Assembly: GCA_017880775.1 (NCBI GenBank)
Contig: JADGRQ010000020.1
Location: 1 to 64,000 of the forward strand
DNA length: 64,000 nt
Source of the DNA: Burkholderiales bacterium
Lineage (GTDB): Bacteria; Pseudomonadota; Gammaproteobacteria; Burkholderiales; SG8-39
Direction of reading: 5' to 3'
Position 1 is the stretch's first letter. Each line of letters begins with the position of its first letter. Positions 37,369-46,762 of the stretch are shown one piece after another. The position numbers and the translations under genes were made by a program. Below the pieces are notes generated by a model. That model saw only the letters and a list, made by a program, of their open reading frames with translations. It was not told where the DNA came from and searched no databases.

Positions 37369-39825
37369 CTACTGCCATCCAGGGACAGGGGCAAGTTCAC
37401 CCAATGCAGTTGCGGGCAGCCCGTTACCGCTAGTCTTCACGTCGTAGATGAATCTGGAACGAAGGTAGAGGTCTTGGAAGCTGCTTCCAGACAGGGTACG
37501 GGCCCACTCTTCCGCAAACAGGCTCATGGCAGGGTCGGCCGGTTCACCGGCATTTCTCCAGGTCAGCAGGACCAACGAGCCGACGCGCGCAACAACCCGA
37601 AAGTGGTCTTCCAGTGCCGTGGGCGAGAACAGATCGCTGTATGGCAAGGCGCCGAACACCGGCTCGGCGACCTGAAGAAGGAAGTAGTTGAAACCGAGCC
37701 GACTAAGCTCCTCCCGGGCATCGCCGGCGGTGCCGTAGGCGATCACGTGCCACTTCGGGCCGAGCGAGTATGAGACCTCGGTTTCGATTCCTCGACCAAT
37801 GAAGTGGGCGAGGCCGGCCTCATTCGTTGCCCTCAGGTACAGCCAGCGTTCGTTCCTGCCGTATTCGAATCGGAGATCATAGAGCGCGGGCGGCACGCCG
37901 TACTCAAGCGCGAATGCGTCGGCAAAGCTGCGCTGACCAACAAGGAAGGACAGGCGTGCCTCGATCTTCTGTGGGTCCGTGAAATTCGCGTAGACCACAG
38001 CTTTACCAATCACAGCGACTGCGAGAACCGTTGTCACGACCACGGATAGATGGGTCGCAACGCCATGCCTCACGATCACAATGGCAAATGCGATCACGAG
38101 TGGCGTTACGAAAAAAATGTTGAACACGCTTGCCCGGTACACGGACACCGGCTGGCTTACCGCCATGTATCCGGCGACCACGCCGCTGCATACCAGGATA
38201 CAGATGAGTGCGAGTAGGCCGAACTCCGAAGGCCAACGTCGCCTCGAGACGAGAATCACCCCTACTACCATTGCCAGCACTGCCACTACGATGAGCCCCC
38301 ATTTCAAGAACACTAAACCGACGACGCGATCCAGACGCGTTGCGCTAAGCGCACCCAAAAGCTTTACGCCGAAGCCCTCGCGCTGAAACCCCGCACTGCC
38401 TTGCTCCAGATAATCGATCAGGTGCGGACTCATCCATTTGGCAAGACTCACTCTGTCGAGAAACTTCAGCCACGTGCCGAACGGTGTGATTTCGGGCAAT
38501 CCCGTCACCGCGTAGTTCACGACGAGCACGAAACCCAGAAATATGCCCGAAGCAACTAACCAGGAGATGAGGGCGCGAGCGACGCTCCAGCGGCGCATGA
38601 TCGCGGAATAAACTGCCAGCCCGCAGATCAGCACCACGGCGTAGGCAACGGCTGGCGCGGAAAGGACCACAAGCGACATTGCGCACGCGGCCCCGCCCCA
38701 TGTCCAAGCCATGCTGTCACGCTTCTCTGCGTGAAAGAGCTGGTACGAACAGTACGCCATACCAACAAGGATGGACGCAACGCCGGCATGGTGCTTCTCG
38801 AATGCACCCGTGTCGTCTCGCACGAACAGCGACACCGCCACGATCACACCGAGCGCCGCCCAAAACGAGGATTTAAACTCCCTGCGCATCAGATCGAAAA
38901 AGGCAAGGCAGGCGAGCGTAAAGCACAGGAAGGCGGAAAGATGCTTTCCGTGCCTGTCGGAAAGAATCATGCTCAAAAAGCCGAGTCCCTCCCCTTTCGA
39001 ATAAAAGTACTGATACCAGACGTCGTTAGGCCAAATGCCATGCCGTGCAAGAACGGCATCGTAATAAGGTCCGTAGTGCGTGATGTAGTCGCCATTCTCG
39101 TTGCTTACGTAGAGGATGTTGAGCAGCGCTACCGCGAAAAGCAGCATCGCGATCGTAGAGGCAAGCACCGCACCAATCGCGAAATGCGAGCGACTCAGCC
39201 CTGCCGCACAAGCCGAAGCCTCGCGCCACAGCCGGCCGCACAATTCCCAAAGCGCTCTCCGGGCGATCCATAGCACCACGGCGGCGGCCGGGCCGAGAAG
39301 CTCGATCCGCAGGAGATTGGCGTAACCGAGCAGAAAAAGAATCACCCGGATCGCCGCGATGCCGATGAAGGCGGCAAGGAGCGCGACCGGAAGCGTCGCG
39401 TGCCGATCAATGAATTCCCGCATCCGCAGCCCGCGCAGGACCAGAAGACCCGCCGAAACGGATATCGCCGCGAGCACCACGAAATGAACCACCCTAAACC
39501 CGGTGTATAAAGCGCCGTACCCAGCTGCGGCGGAAAAGCCCGTCTTGTCCCAGATCGAATAGCTGGCGAACCACCAAACCTGAAAGGCGAGGATTGCAAT
39601 CAGGAACATCGCGGAAACGTCCGGTGCCCTCGGCAGGATTGCCGGTACGGCCGAGCCTTGGGCTGATCGATCACGCGCATCCAGATGCCGAAGAACCAGC
39701 GCGACGCAGATTATCGCCAGCGCAACGAACGATAACGCAAATGCGTAGCCCGACAACGCGTGCTTGTAGCGTTGCAGCAAGAACAGGATGAAGCCCCGGT
39801 CGCTAAAGTCTGCGAGAGTCGGCAA
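37369..39825 (-). CDS. Very large polytopic membrane protein of unknown family
   Basis: 818 residues with about fourteen hydrophobic segments and a soluble C-terminal domain of about 180 residues. After helix six there is an acidic, tyrosine-rich loop (NENGDYITHYGPYYDAVLAR), the type of loop that carries catalytic aspartates in GT-C glycosyltransferases. The C-terminal part has ELSRLGFNYFLLQVAEPVFG and FRVVARVGSLVLLTWRN. It may transfer or polymerise lipid-linked sugars; no family can be named with confidence. It ends 19 bases before the acyltransferase start, in the same direction. Confidence 0.75.
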   Translation of the reverse strand: MPTLADFSDRGFILFLLQRYKHALSGYAFALSFVALAIICVALVLRHLDARDRSAQGSAVPAILPRAPDVSAMFLIAILAFQVWWFASYSIWDKTGFSAAAGYGALYTGFRVVHFVVLAAISVSAGLLVLRGLRMREFIDRHATLPVALLAAFIGIAAIRVILFLLGYANLLRIELLGPAAAVVLWIARRALWELCGRLWREASACAAGLSRSHFAIGAVLASTIAMLLFAVALLNILYVSNENGDYITHYGPYYDAVLARHGIWPNDVWYQYFYSKGEGLGFLSMILSDRHGKHLSAFLCFTLACLAFFDLMRREFKSSFWAALGVIVAVSLFVRDDTGAFEKHHAGVASILVGMAYCSYQLFHAEKRDSMAWTWGGAACAMSLVVLSAPAVAYAVVLICGLAVYSAIMRRWSVARALISWLVASGIFLGFVLVVNYAVTGLPEITPFGTWLKFLDRVSLAKWMSPHLIDYLEQGSAGFQREGFGVKLLGALSATRLDRVVGLVFLKWGLIVVAVLAMVVGVILVSRRRWPSEFGLLALICILVCSGVVAGYMAVSQPVSVYRASVFNIFFVTPLVIAFAIVIVRHGVATHLSVVVTTVLAVAVIGKAVVYANFTDPQKIEARLSFLVGQRSFADAFALEYGVPPALYDLRFEYGRNERWLYLRATNEAGLAHFIGRGIETEVSYSLGPKWHVIAYGTAGDAREELSRLGFNYFLLQVAEPVFGALPYSDLFSPTALEDHFRVVARVGSLVLLTWRNAGEPADPAMSLFAEEWARTLSGSSFQDLYLRSRFIYDVKTSGNGLPATALGELAPVPGWQ

Positions 39826-39885
39826 CTTGTTTACCGTGTGAGGTCAGGGCCACTCGATCGAATCCGGAGGAGCGCGGTGGATGGA

Positions 39886-41019
39886 TCAATTAGCCGCCGA
39901 ACCGTGCGCCGGAATGCATTCGCCGATTGATCCGGCGGCGCATTGTTGCCCTTGGCTCCAGACTGCGTTCTCGAGCTGAGCATTGCGAAGGTGTACTCCG
40001 AGCAGCGATGTTCGACGGAATGACGCGCCTCGAAGATCGCTGTAGGAAAGGTCCGTGCTCGCCAGGTCTTCCGTTCGTTCCATCCTCGCCTCGTCAAAAA
40101 CGGTACGGCGAAAATTGGCCTCCGAAAACACCGCCGCCCGCAGGTCAGCGCCCGCCAGACGACCTCCTTCCAACACGACCCATTTCCCATAAACGAAGCG
40201 CAATGAAGCCCCGGAAAGGTCAGCGCCGCGCAAATTCGCGCCCTTCATCCAGGCACGATCCATTGATGCTCTCGCAAATACCGCGTTGACCGCCTTCACG
40301 CTGATCATGCGAGCGCAAACCAGCGATGCCCCACTGAGTTTCGCACCGTCAAGTCTGGCGCTCGAAAAATCCGCGTAATCAAGTATCGCGCCGGACAAGA
40401 GAGCCCCGTCCAGAACTGCGCCCAAAAAGTTAGCACGCTCCAGATTTGCGTTCTCAATCAGGGCCGCTCTGAGATTCGCACCGACGAACGAAGGCGCAAC
40501 CTTGCTTGCGCCAATCACGGTATTCGATCGAGACTCGGGCTGACACTCTTCCGCAGGTGGTTTGGCGATCCCATCGGGGTAAGAGCCCGGTAGCGCAGTC
40601 CTCGGTGCCCCGCGCAGGTTCGCCGAAGAAAGGTTCGCGCCGTCGAACACTGCTCCGGTCAGGATCGCATCTTCAAGATTTGCGTAGCTCAAATCGGTCT
40701 GGCGGAGATCCGCCCCGGTAAGATCTACCGCCCGAAGGTCGGCGCGGGACAGGTTTGCCCCGGATAGTTGAGCGTACCTGAGGTTCGAACCAGCAAGTCG
40801 TGCTTGCCGCAGATCCTTGCCCGCCCATCGGATGCCCGCGAGATTCTTCTTCCGGCATTCGACGCCGGGAAACGCGGCGCACCGGTCAGAGCGCGGTACG
40901 GGATCTTCGTCGGCACGTATCGCGTCAGCAGCCAGGGCAATCGATGGATACACGGCGAAGACTACGGTCGCAATTGCAGAACACGACAAAGTCCGAAGCC
41001 TTGAGAGAGCGTTGTTCAT
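39886..41019 (-). CDS. Exported pentapeptide-repeat protein
   Basis: 377 residues. A signal peptide covers about residues 1-30 (cleavage likely after SIALA). Two blocks of A(D/N)LxX repeats run from about 58-140 (SGANLSRADLRAVDLTGADL) and 175-355 (GANLRAALIENANLERANFL), broken by a non-repeat linker with a cysteine. Such repeats fold as a right-handed quadrilateral beta helix. Most known members are cytoplasmic; this one should be periplasmic or surface-located. Its role in the polysaccharide locus is unknown. Confidence 0.88.
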   Translation of the reverse strand: MNNALSRLRTLSCSAIATVVFAVYPSIALAADAIRADEDPVPRSDRCAAFPGVECRKKNLAGIRWAGKDLRQARLAGSNLRYAQLSGANLSRADLRAVDLTGADLRQTDLSYANLEDAILTGAVFDGANLSSANLRGAPRTALPGSYPDGIAKPPAEECQPESRSNTVIGASKVAPSFVGANLRAALIENANLERANFLGAVLDGALLSGAILDYADFSSARLDGAKLSGASLVCARMISVKAVNAVFARASMDRAWMKGANLRGADLSGASLRFVYGKWVVLEGGRLAGADLRAAVFSEANFRRTVFDEARMERTEDLASTDLSYSDLRGASFRRTSLLGVHLRNAQLENAVWSQGQQCAAGSIGECIPAHGSAAN

Positions 41020-41025
41020 CGAGTT

Positions 41026-41295
41026 CTAGCGGCGATAGAACCAGTTCGCCACTCGCCGGATCAAGATGTCGAGAAGCGTGTGTGCGACCGACGAGATATT
41101 CCCGAAGTTCAGCGCTCCGGACTCAGTGCGGTTGACCGCCTCCACATCCACCTCGAGGTACGTCGCGCCCTGGTCGAGCAGCATACAAATGATATCCGCC
41201 TGAAACCCGAAGCCGCGCGTATCCGGGTGCCAGCGCATGACGTCTTGGCGCGGGTGCATCGCAAGGCCGTTGTAGTAGGGCACCGAATTGCCGCT
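41026..41295 (-). pseudogene. 3' remnant of a glycosyltransferase family 2 gene
   Basis: The last 89 codons match the C-terminus of the intact glycosyltransferase at 51537-52346 with 80 identical residues (for example RGFGFQADIICMLLDQGATY). Homology begins at SGNSVPYYNG and ends at the stop codon. Sequence upstream of 41295 is unrelated and there is no start or catalytic domain. The rest of the gap up to 41453 shows only a weak 7-bp inverted repeat (41336-41342 with 41361-41367). Confidence 0.92.
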
Positions 41296-41453
41296 GAACC
41301 TGTCTAGAACAAGAGGGTGGACAGGCGACATAATAGCGAAACGTTTCCCTCTTTGGCAGTGTTTCGCCTGGATAGTCCGATGCGTCCCCGCAGTACCCTT
41401 CGCCGCGCCGCGATACCATGCGCATCGAAACCCAACCGTCGAGGGACTACACA

Positions 41454-41852
41454 ATGGAAGATCATAAAACCGATCGCTGGTCTGATTTCTGGCTGCCGGT
41501 AGCGAAAACCGCAGCCATCCTGCTGCTGGTCGGCGTTTTCCTCGACTACGTGCTGCCGGACAGCGCCGATGTCAGGACCGAGGTTGCCGCCTTCAAAAGG
41601 CAGATCACGAAGAACTTCAAGGACGATCGCGCCAAGCTCTACGCGTTGAGCTTCATCCAGAATCCTGCCGCCCTGTACAAGACCTCCGAGATCGCAGAGC
41701 GGGAAGGCAAGATCGACAGCGCGATCAGGGATATCGAGATGGCGATAGGTTTACTCGAGATGCACAGCGCGGACAAACTGGTCATCAAGCGGTATTACGA
41801 GCGCTACGAGCGCCTGGCAAAGCTCAAGCTCGAGGCGAAGCCGGTCAAATAG
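41454..41852 (+). CDS. Small membrane-anchored protein of unknown function
   Basis: 132 residues, start after GAGGGA. One hydrophobic segment (about residues 17-38, LPVAKTAAILLLVGVFLDYV) is followed by a charged, helical domain with a possible coiled coil (residues about 50-128, EIAEREGKIDSAIRDIEMAI). It is read opposite to its neighbours and its end overlaps the next, convergent gene by 8 bases. No family is recognised. Confidence 0.7.
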   Translation: MEDHKTDRWSDFWLPVAKTAAILLLVGVFLDYVLPDSADVRTEVAAFKRQITKNFKDDRAKLYALSFIQNPAALYKTSEIAEREGKIDSAIRDIEMAIGLLEMHSADKLVIKRYYERYERLAKLKLEAKPVK

Positions 41853-43503
41853 GCGACCGCCGGCGCACTCGATTCGCGGCTCTTGAGATTCCGAGAGTGA
41901 TCACAAACATGCCCAGCAGCAAGCTGGCCCAAAGCTGATCGGCCACCACGAAAAATACGGGATAAGCCCAAAACACGGGCAGCAGCGAACAAACGAAGAT
42001 TACGCCGACTGCAGACAAGGCGGCACCGGATGGCTTCGCCTTTCCGATCCCAATGAGTGCGGCGCCTAGGCCGACAGCGATTGACGCCAGTATCCAGGCG
42101 CCAACGGGGATAAGAGTGAGCATGAATCCAATCAATGACAGGAAGCCTTTCGGCTTGTAGAAAAGAAACAATTCGGCAGCGTACCTGGGATTCTTCACCA
42201 GAAAATCGATATAGGCTGACCTGATAACCCTGTCGTGAAGACGGGCCCGGTAGAGATTGCCTGCGGCTCCCCCAACGTTGGGTATGCCCCTGTCGCGCAG
42301 ATATACCGTCGACACCATGAAAGGGATCGCATCTCCTCGAAAACCGGCCACCTCCTTGATCGGGAGGTGTTCAGGCCACTGTGGATGATGCGTAAGGCCA
42401 ATATACGCAGAGTGCCAGACCAAATGATGAGGAAGCAGATCGTTGGTGAAATAAACTCCATCGAGCTGGGCTCTTTGGATGACGCTTCCCAAAAGCAATC
42501 CGAACAGTACGACGCTCGGTACAACAACAATCGGTGACGAGCCCACAAATCGCGTAAGCAGGCCCGCGAGCGCCTTTCCCATCGGCTGCCTGACCGTCAT
42601 GCGCCATCTTTCGCTACTCAACGCCAGCATCCGCCGGAAATTTCGCAGGCGCGGAGCGCTGATGCGGGAAAACCCGAGCCCTGACGCAAACAGCACGGCC
42701 GCTATTGCACTCCATTGCGCTGACGACCTGAACGAAATTGCAAGCACGAGCATCGCGACCTGGGCCATCAGCAGGACGATTTCCCTGCTAACCAGTGGTC
42801 TTGAAGTGATGGTGGCGAAAACGATATGCAGCAGAGGAATGATCGCCAAAGTCGACAAAAAGCGGTTCGCTGCCAGTGATGGGATGAGGGGGTGGCTCAG
42901 AATGGAGGTCGAGACCAGGAATAGTGCAGTGATACCCAGTGTCACAACGCCCAGTGGCAGGTTTTCGCGCCAATAGGCCGCCAGAAAAAACGCAAAAGAC
43001 GACGCGAGAAAGAGCATGTACAGGAAGTGGGTGCTTTTCGAGCTATACCCGAACAGCCTGAATGCCATGTTGTAGAAGTCCGCGTAACCGACATCCTCCG
43101 CCCAGGTTGTCAGGAATCTTCCTGTCGATTTCCAATCTCTCAGCGCCAGTCTGTCTTTCGGTACCCGCAAGTCGTCTTTTTTTATTCGCGCGGCGGCCTG
43201 CATAGCGCCGGTCACCAGATCCGGTTGCTGGACGAGTTTCATCGTGCCCTCGTCATCGACCTGCATGTCACTCTTCGCCGTCGTGAGGTGATCGGCGAGC
43301 ACTTGAGAGACTTCTCGATAGCCAAGCTTTCCTTTGAGTCCGAACTCGATGTTGGAAATGGCAATCGACATGGCCCAGAAATCCGTGGTCGGACCCCAGG
43401 TAAGGGCCCCGATTCGCCCCGGCGACAGGGTGCCGAAGCCCATCAGTACGATGAGCAGCGCGCCCCAACCGATCGCAAACGTACGCAACCTACCCGAGCT
43501 CAC
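41845..43503 (-). CDS. Polytopic membrane protein of unknown family
   Basis: 552 residues, GTG start. About eleven hydrophobic segments, one at the N-terminus followed by a soluble loop of about 120 residues and another loop near residues 360-440 with RGDAIPFMVSTVYLRDRG. The layout resembles GT-C or polymerase-like proteins. It begins five bases after the DPM1-type glycosyltransferase gene and GtrA, so it may use the polyprenyl-linked sugar those two supply, as the third gene of a gtr-like glycan-modification set. That assignment is inference. Confidence 0.75.
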   Translation of the reverse strand: MSSGRLRTFAIGWGALLIVLMGFGTLSPGRIGALTWGPTTDFWAMSIAISNIEFGLKGKLGYREVSQVLADHLTTAKSDMQVDDEGTMKLVQQPDLVTGAMQAAARIKKDDLRVPKDRLALRDWKSTGRFLTTWAEDVGYADFYNMAFRLFGYSSKSTHFLYMLFLASSFAFFLAAYWRENLPLGVVTLGITALFLVSTSILSHPLIPSLAANRFLSTLAIIPLLHIVFATITSRPLVSREIVLLMAQVAMLVLAISFRSSAQWSAIAAVLFASGLGFSRISAPRLRNFRRMLALSSERWRMTVRQPMGKALAGLLTRFVGSSPIVVVPSVVLFGLLLGSVIQRAQLDGVYFTNDLLPHHLVWHSAYIGLTHHPQWPEHLPIKEVAGFRGDAIPFMVSTVYLRDRGIPNVGGAAGNLYRARLHDRVIRSAYIDFLVKNPRYAAELFLFYKPKGFLSLIGFMLTLIPVGAWILASIAVGLGAALIGIGKAKPSGAALSAVGVIFVCSLLPVFWAYPVFFVVADQLWASLLLGMFVITLGISRAANRVRRRSPI

Positions 43504-43508
43504 CGCAC

Positions 43509-44495
43509 TTACTCTGCTGGAGCCGTATTCTTCGCCGTCTCGGCGGGTGGCGTCAGCGCGCCACGATGGAAATTGACGCGCTCGAGCTCCACTACCAGCG
43601 GCACTTTTCGTACCTGTGTATGTATGGACCCGATGTACTCTCCCAGCAGGCCGATGAAGAACATCTGTATCGCACCGAAGAAGAAAATGCCGATCAGGAT
43701 GGGCGCGATTCCAAGCTGAAAGTAATCCCAGAACAGAAGCTTTGCCACGAAAAACGCCAAAGCCACCAGAACGCTGGCAATCGATATCACAAATCCCCCG
43801 ATCGTTATCAGCCGCAGCGGGACTTTGGAATGGTTGGTGATGCCGAGCATCGCCATATCGTAGAGGCTATAGAAATTGTTCTTCGTGATCCCCCGCCTGC
43901 GCTTGGGCTGCTTGAACGGAACGGTGGCGATGGGAAAGCCGATCTCGCAGACCAGACCCCGGAAATAGGGGTATGGATCATCGATCTTCCGCAGGATCTC
44001 TACGACCGCCCGGTCGTAGAGGCCGGCGCCGGTCGCGTTCCTCACCAGCGGGACTTCGGAGATCCGGGATAGAAGCCGGTAATAGATATTTCGCACGAAG
44101 AAGATCAGCGGCGACTCCTCGCTCTCCGGCTTCACCGCCAGCACCGTCTTGTATCCCTCTTCCCAGCGCTTGACGAAGTCGACGATCATCTCGGGCGGGT
44201 CCTGCAGATCTGAGGCAAGCAGCACGCAGGCATCACCGCTGGATTGAAGGATTCCGTGGAAGGGCGACCGGATATGCCCGAAATTGCGGGCATTCACGAT
44301 GATTTTCACCCTCTTGTCGCGAGCCGCAATCATACGAAGCTTGCCGACGGTCCCGTCGGAGGAATGATTGTCTATGCAGATGTGCTCGTAGTCGTAGGGA
44401 AGGACCGCCATTACGGTGGCGATGCGCTCGCACAGTTCCTCGACATTGTCCTGTTCGTTGTAACACGGGGTGACAATGGTGATGAGCTTACGCAT
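43509..44495 (-). CDS. GtrB/DPM1-like polyprenyl-phosphate glycosyltransferase
   Basis: 328 residues. The GT2 domain starts with ITIVTPCYNEQDNVEELCER and has ICIDNHSSDGTVGKL and VLLASDLQDPPEMIVDFVKR as acidic sites. Two C-terminal membrane helices (about residues 235-260 and 270-300) are typical of GtrB, ArnC and DPM1 types, which put a sugar on undecaprenyl phosphate at the cytoplasmic face. It overlaps the GtrA gene by 8 bases. Confidence 0.93.
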   Translation of the reverse strand: MRKLITIVTPCYNEQDNVEELCERIATVMAVLPYDYEHICIDNHSSDGTVGKLRMIAARDKRVKIIVNARNFGHIRSPFHGILQSSGDACVLLASDLQDPPEMIVDFVKRWEEGYKTVLAVKPESEESPLIFFVRNIYYRLLSRISEVPLVRNATGAGLYDRAVVEILRKIDDPYPYFRGLVCEIGFPIATVPFKQPKRRRGITKNNFYSLYDMAMLGITNHSKVPLRLITIGGFVISIASVLVALAFFVAKLLFWDYFQLGIAPILIGIFFFGAIQMFFIGLLGEYIGSIHTQVRKVPLVVELERVNFHRGALTPPAETAKNTAPAE

Positions 44496-44871
44496 TTTTG
44501 AACACCAGCCTCCTGAACAGGATGAACGCCAGCGCCGCCATGGGGAGTATCAATACAGCGCCCGCCAGGTATGGGTCAAGGCCGGCCATGACCAGGCCCT
44601 GCAGGAGCGAGACATTCACGGCGTAAACGACGGCGTACGTCGCCACGAAACGAAGAATGAGTCGATTGTCGCGCGACCCGAATACCAGATAGCCGGTGCT
44701 CTTGAAATTGAACAGCACTCCGAGCACGGTGGCCACGAGCAAAGCCAGGGAATAGTGAACGCCGAGGAATACCAGGAACGCGAAGCAGCCGTAGCCGAAC
44801 AGCGTGTTCAATACGCCCACCGCCAGGAATTTCACGAATTCGGAATTGAGCTTGCGCGGCAAGGCAATCAC
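44488..44871 (-). CDS. GtrA-family membrane protein (putative flippase)
   Basis: 127 residues, GTG start in a GTGA overlap with the upstream SDR gene. Four membrane helices are visible; FVKFLAVGVLNTLFGYGCFA and NFKSTGYLVFGSR are GtrA hallmarks. GtrA proteins are thought to flip undecaprenyl-phosphate-linked sugars made by GtrB. With the neighbouring GtrB-like gene and the large membrane protein it forms a likely three-gene sugar-transfer module. Confidence 0.92.
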   Translation of the reverse strand: MIALPRKLNSEFVKFLAVGVLNTLFGYGCFAFLVFLGVHYSLALLVATVLGVLFNFKSTGYLVFGSRDNRLILRFVATYAVVYAVNVSLLQGLVMAGLDPYLAGAVLILPMAALAFILFRRLVFKNA

Positions 44872-45836
44872 GGGGAGCGCTGCGCGGCCGGTGTTTCCGC
44901 ATGCAGGGCGCCCGGGCCGATGATCGCGAGCGTTTCCTCGACGATGCCCTCGATGGAACTCCGGGTCGGGACGTAACCGAAATCGGCGGCACGATGGTTC
45001 AGGGAATAGTAGTGGGGCTTGATTCCGGTCGCGTTGACGGCAATCGGCGCCTCGGTGATCGTGTAGTGCAGGCCGAACTGCCGTTGCATTTCGGCAAGCA
45101 GGCTCGGCTTGTCTACAGGCGCGCGACTGTAACAGTCGACCGCGGCATTGGCGGGCGGGGAAGACAGGAGGGATCGGACGAGGCTGCGAAAATCGGCGGG
45201 ATGCAGAAAGTCGCGCACCAGATAGTCCGGCGCGGTCTGCAGCGTGGTTCCGTCGCGTATGCTGCGGATGATGTCCGTCAGAAGGAAGCGCGCCGACAGA
45301 TCCTGGGCCCGGCTGAAATAGTTGAAGACCCGGATGTCGATGATCGGCTGATCCGGGAGGCTGCGATGCCGGCACTCGGCGTGCAGCTTGGCGACTCCGT
45401 ACCATTCCTGCGGCGGCAGGTCGTTCAAGGAGACCGCCGCCGTGCTGGAACGCCGTACCGGCTCATCGAAGCCGCCGCCATAGGCGGCTCCGCTGCTGAG
45501 GAACAGATAGCGGCAATCGCGATGCTCGCTCACGTAGGCCAGCGCGAGCGCATCGAATTGCAGAGTGACTTCGAAGATCGCTCCGCCCATGGCAACCGCC
45601 CGGGCCGGGTCGCCGACCCCGACAAAATTGATGATCGCATCGTAACTCCCGTTGCCGAAAACCGCGAAGTCGGAGACCGGGAACTGATTCGCGCGCCCCG
45701 ACGCGTTCAGCCATTCTTCCACCGCTCCAGGCCGGCGGGCGAACAGCACGAGCTCGTCTTGCTGATCGTTCCGGGAAAGAGAAAGAATGAGGTCTTTCGC
45801 GATCTGGCTGGTTGCGCCCAGGATTGCGATTCGCAT
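44868..45836 (-). CDS. SDR reductase/epimerase of the CDP-sugar pathway
   Basis: 322 residues. IAILGATSQIAKDLILSL is the dinucleotide-binding site; FLSSGAAYGGG and EWYGVAKLHAE provide serine and YxxxK. Position at the end of the CDP-3,6-dideoxyhexose genes suggests it reduces or epimerises the CDP-4-keto-3,6-dideoxy sugar, as abequose, paratose or ascarylose synthases do. Which epimer forms, or whether it acts on a transketolase-extended sugar, cannot be told. Confidence 0.82.
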   Translation of the reverse strand: MRIAILGATSQIAKDLILSLSRNDQQDELVLFARRPGAVEEWLNASGRANQFPVSDFAVFGNGSYDAIINFVGVGDPARAVAMGGAIFEVTLQFDALALAYVSEHRDCRYLFLSSGAAYGGGFDEPVRRSSTAAVSLNDLPPQEWYGVAKLHAECRHRSLPDQPIIDIRVFNYFSRAQDLSARFLLTDIIRSIRDGTTLQTAPDYLVRDFLHPADFRSLVRSLLSSPPANAAVDCYSRAPVDKPSLLAEMQRQFGLHYTITEAPIAVNATGIKPHYYSLNHRAADFGYVPTRSSIEGIVEETLAIIGPGALHAETPAAQRSP

Positions 45837-45838
45837 GG

Positions 45839-46762
45839 CTACTTGTCGGGACCGGCATCCGCGAGGATGGCCGCTATCCGGTCCCGCAACTCATTCGTTC
45901 CCAGGCCATGACGGGACATCAGAAACGAATAACTGCCGCACAGATCGGAAAACCGGTTTTCTATGCCGAGACGGGCCACGCGGAAGCCGCCTGACGTGGC
46001 AGCGCTCTCCGCGACGAGGGAACCAAGGCCGCCGTGGACCGAATGCTCTTCCATGACGAAAAGCTGCCTGTGGGCACGGCCGATCTCCAGCAACTGCTTT
46101 TCATTGACAGGGGTGATCGCAGGCACACTCCATACCGGCACGCTTCCGAAATGCTCAGCCAGCTCGATCGCGGTGCGTACCATGGATCCGGTCGCGATAA
46201 ACGCGTACGAGGCGCTTCCCGATCGGACTTGAATCAAATCACCGAGTTCAACCCGGGGCAACGCCGTATGCACGTCGCCTCTATCGGCTTTGCCGAAGCG
46301 GAGGTAAGACGGCCCGTCTGCAGCCAGTATCTGATCGAAGCAATACTCCAACTCGTAACGATCTGCCGGTGACACGATGTTGATGTGCGGAATCGCCCGC
46401 AGGGCTGCCAGGTCCTCCGTGCACTGGTGGCTTGCTCCCAGCGTGCTGTAGACGACGCCTGCGCCGTCACCGATGAAAATCACCGGCAGCGATTCGAAGC
46501 AGACATCCATCTTGATCTGCTCCAGCACGCGCATCGGGATGAATGCAGCGAGCCCATACACGATTGGCCGAAATCCGCCCTTGGCCAGTCCCGCGGCGAC
46601 ACCGACCATGTTCTGTTCCGCGACGCCGCAATTCAGATACTGGCCGGGACAAACCCTGCGGAACTCGTCAAACAGGGCATACCCGTGATCGCCGGTCAGC
46701 AATAGCACGCGCTCGTCCCGCCGCGCCGCGTCCGCCAGCAAGCGGGAGAAGGTTGGCCTCAT
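45839..46762 (-). CDS. Transketolase-like protein, C-terminal subunit
   Basis: 307 residues: the pyrimidine-binding and C-terminal domains of transketolase as a separate chain. GQYLNCGVAEQNMVGVAAGL carries the catalytic glutamate that activates ThDP, and FVMEEHSVHGGLGSLVAESA is the C-terminal domain. It overlaps the N-terminal subunit gene by four bases, so both chains are made together. Set between CDP-dideoxysugar genes, it probably transfers a two-carbon unit in sugar synthesis rather than in central metabolism. Confidence 0.92.
   Translation of the reverse strand: MRPTFSRLLADAARRDERVLLLTGDHGYALFDEFRRVCPGQYLNCGVAEQNMVGVAAGLAKGGFRPIVYGLAAFIPMRVLEQIKMDVCFESLPVIFIGDGAGVVYSTLGASHQCTEDLAALRAIPHINIVSPADRYELEYCFDQILAADGPSYLRFGKADRGDVHTALPRVELGDLIQVRSGSASYAFIATGSMVRTAIELAEHFGSVPVWSVPAITPVNEKQLLEIGRAHRQLFVMEEHSVHGGLGSLVAESAATSGGFRVARLGIENRFSDLCGSYSFLMSRHGLGTNELRDRIAAILADAGPDK

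Noticed and set aside
40775-40800. GGTTCGAACC resembling a tRNA T-loop
   Set aside because: It lies inside the pentapeptide-repeat gene and no acceptor, D or anticodon arms can be placed around it.
39886-41019. Periodic repeats that might be a CRISPR or tandem DNA repeat
   Set aside because: The periodicity is in the protein (pentapeptide repeats); DNA units vary freely and there are no constant repeats with unique spacers.
41336-41367. Inverted repeat GCGAAAC/GTTTCGC as a terminator
   Set aside because: Seven-base arms with an 18-base loop and no T-run; too weak to call.
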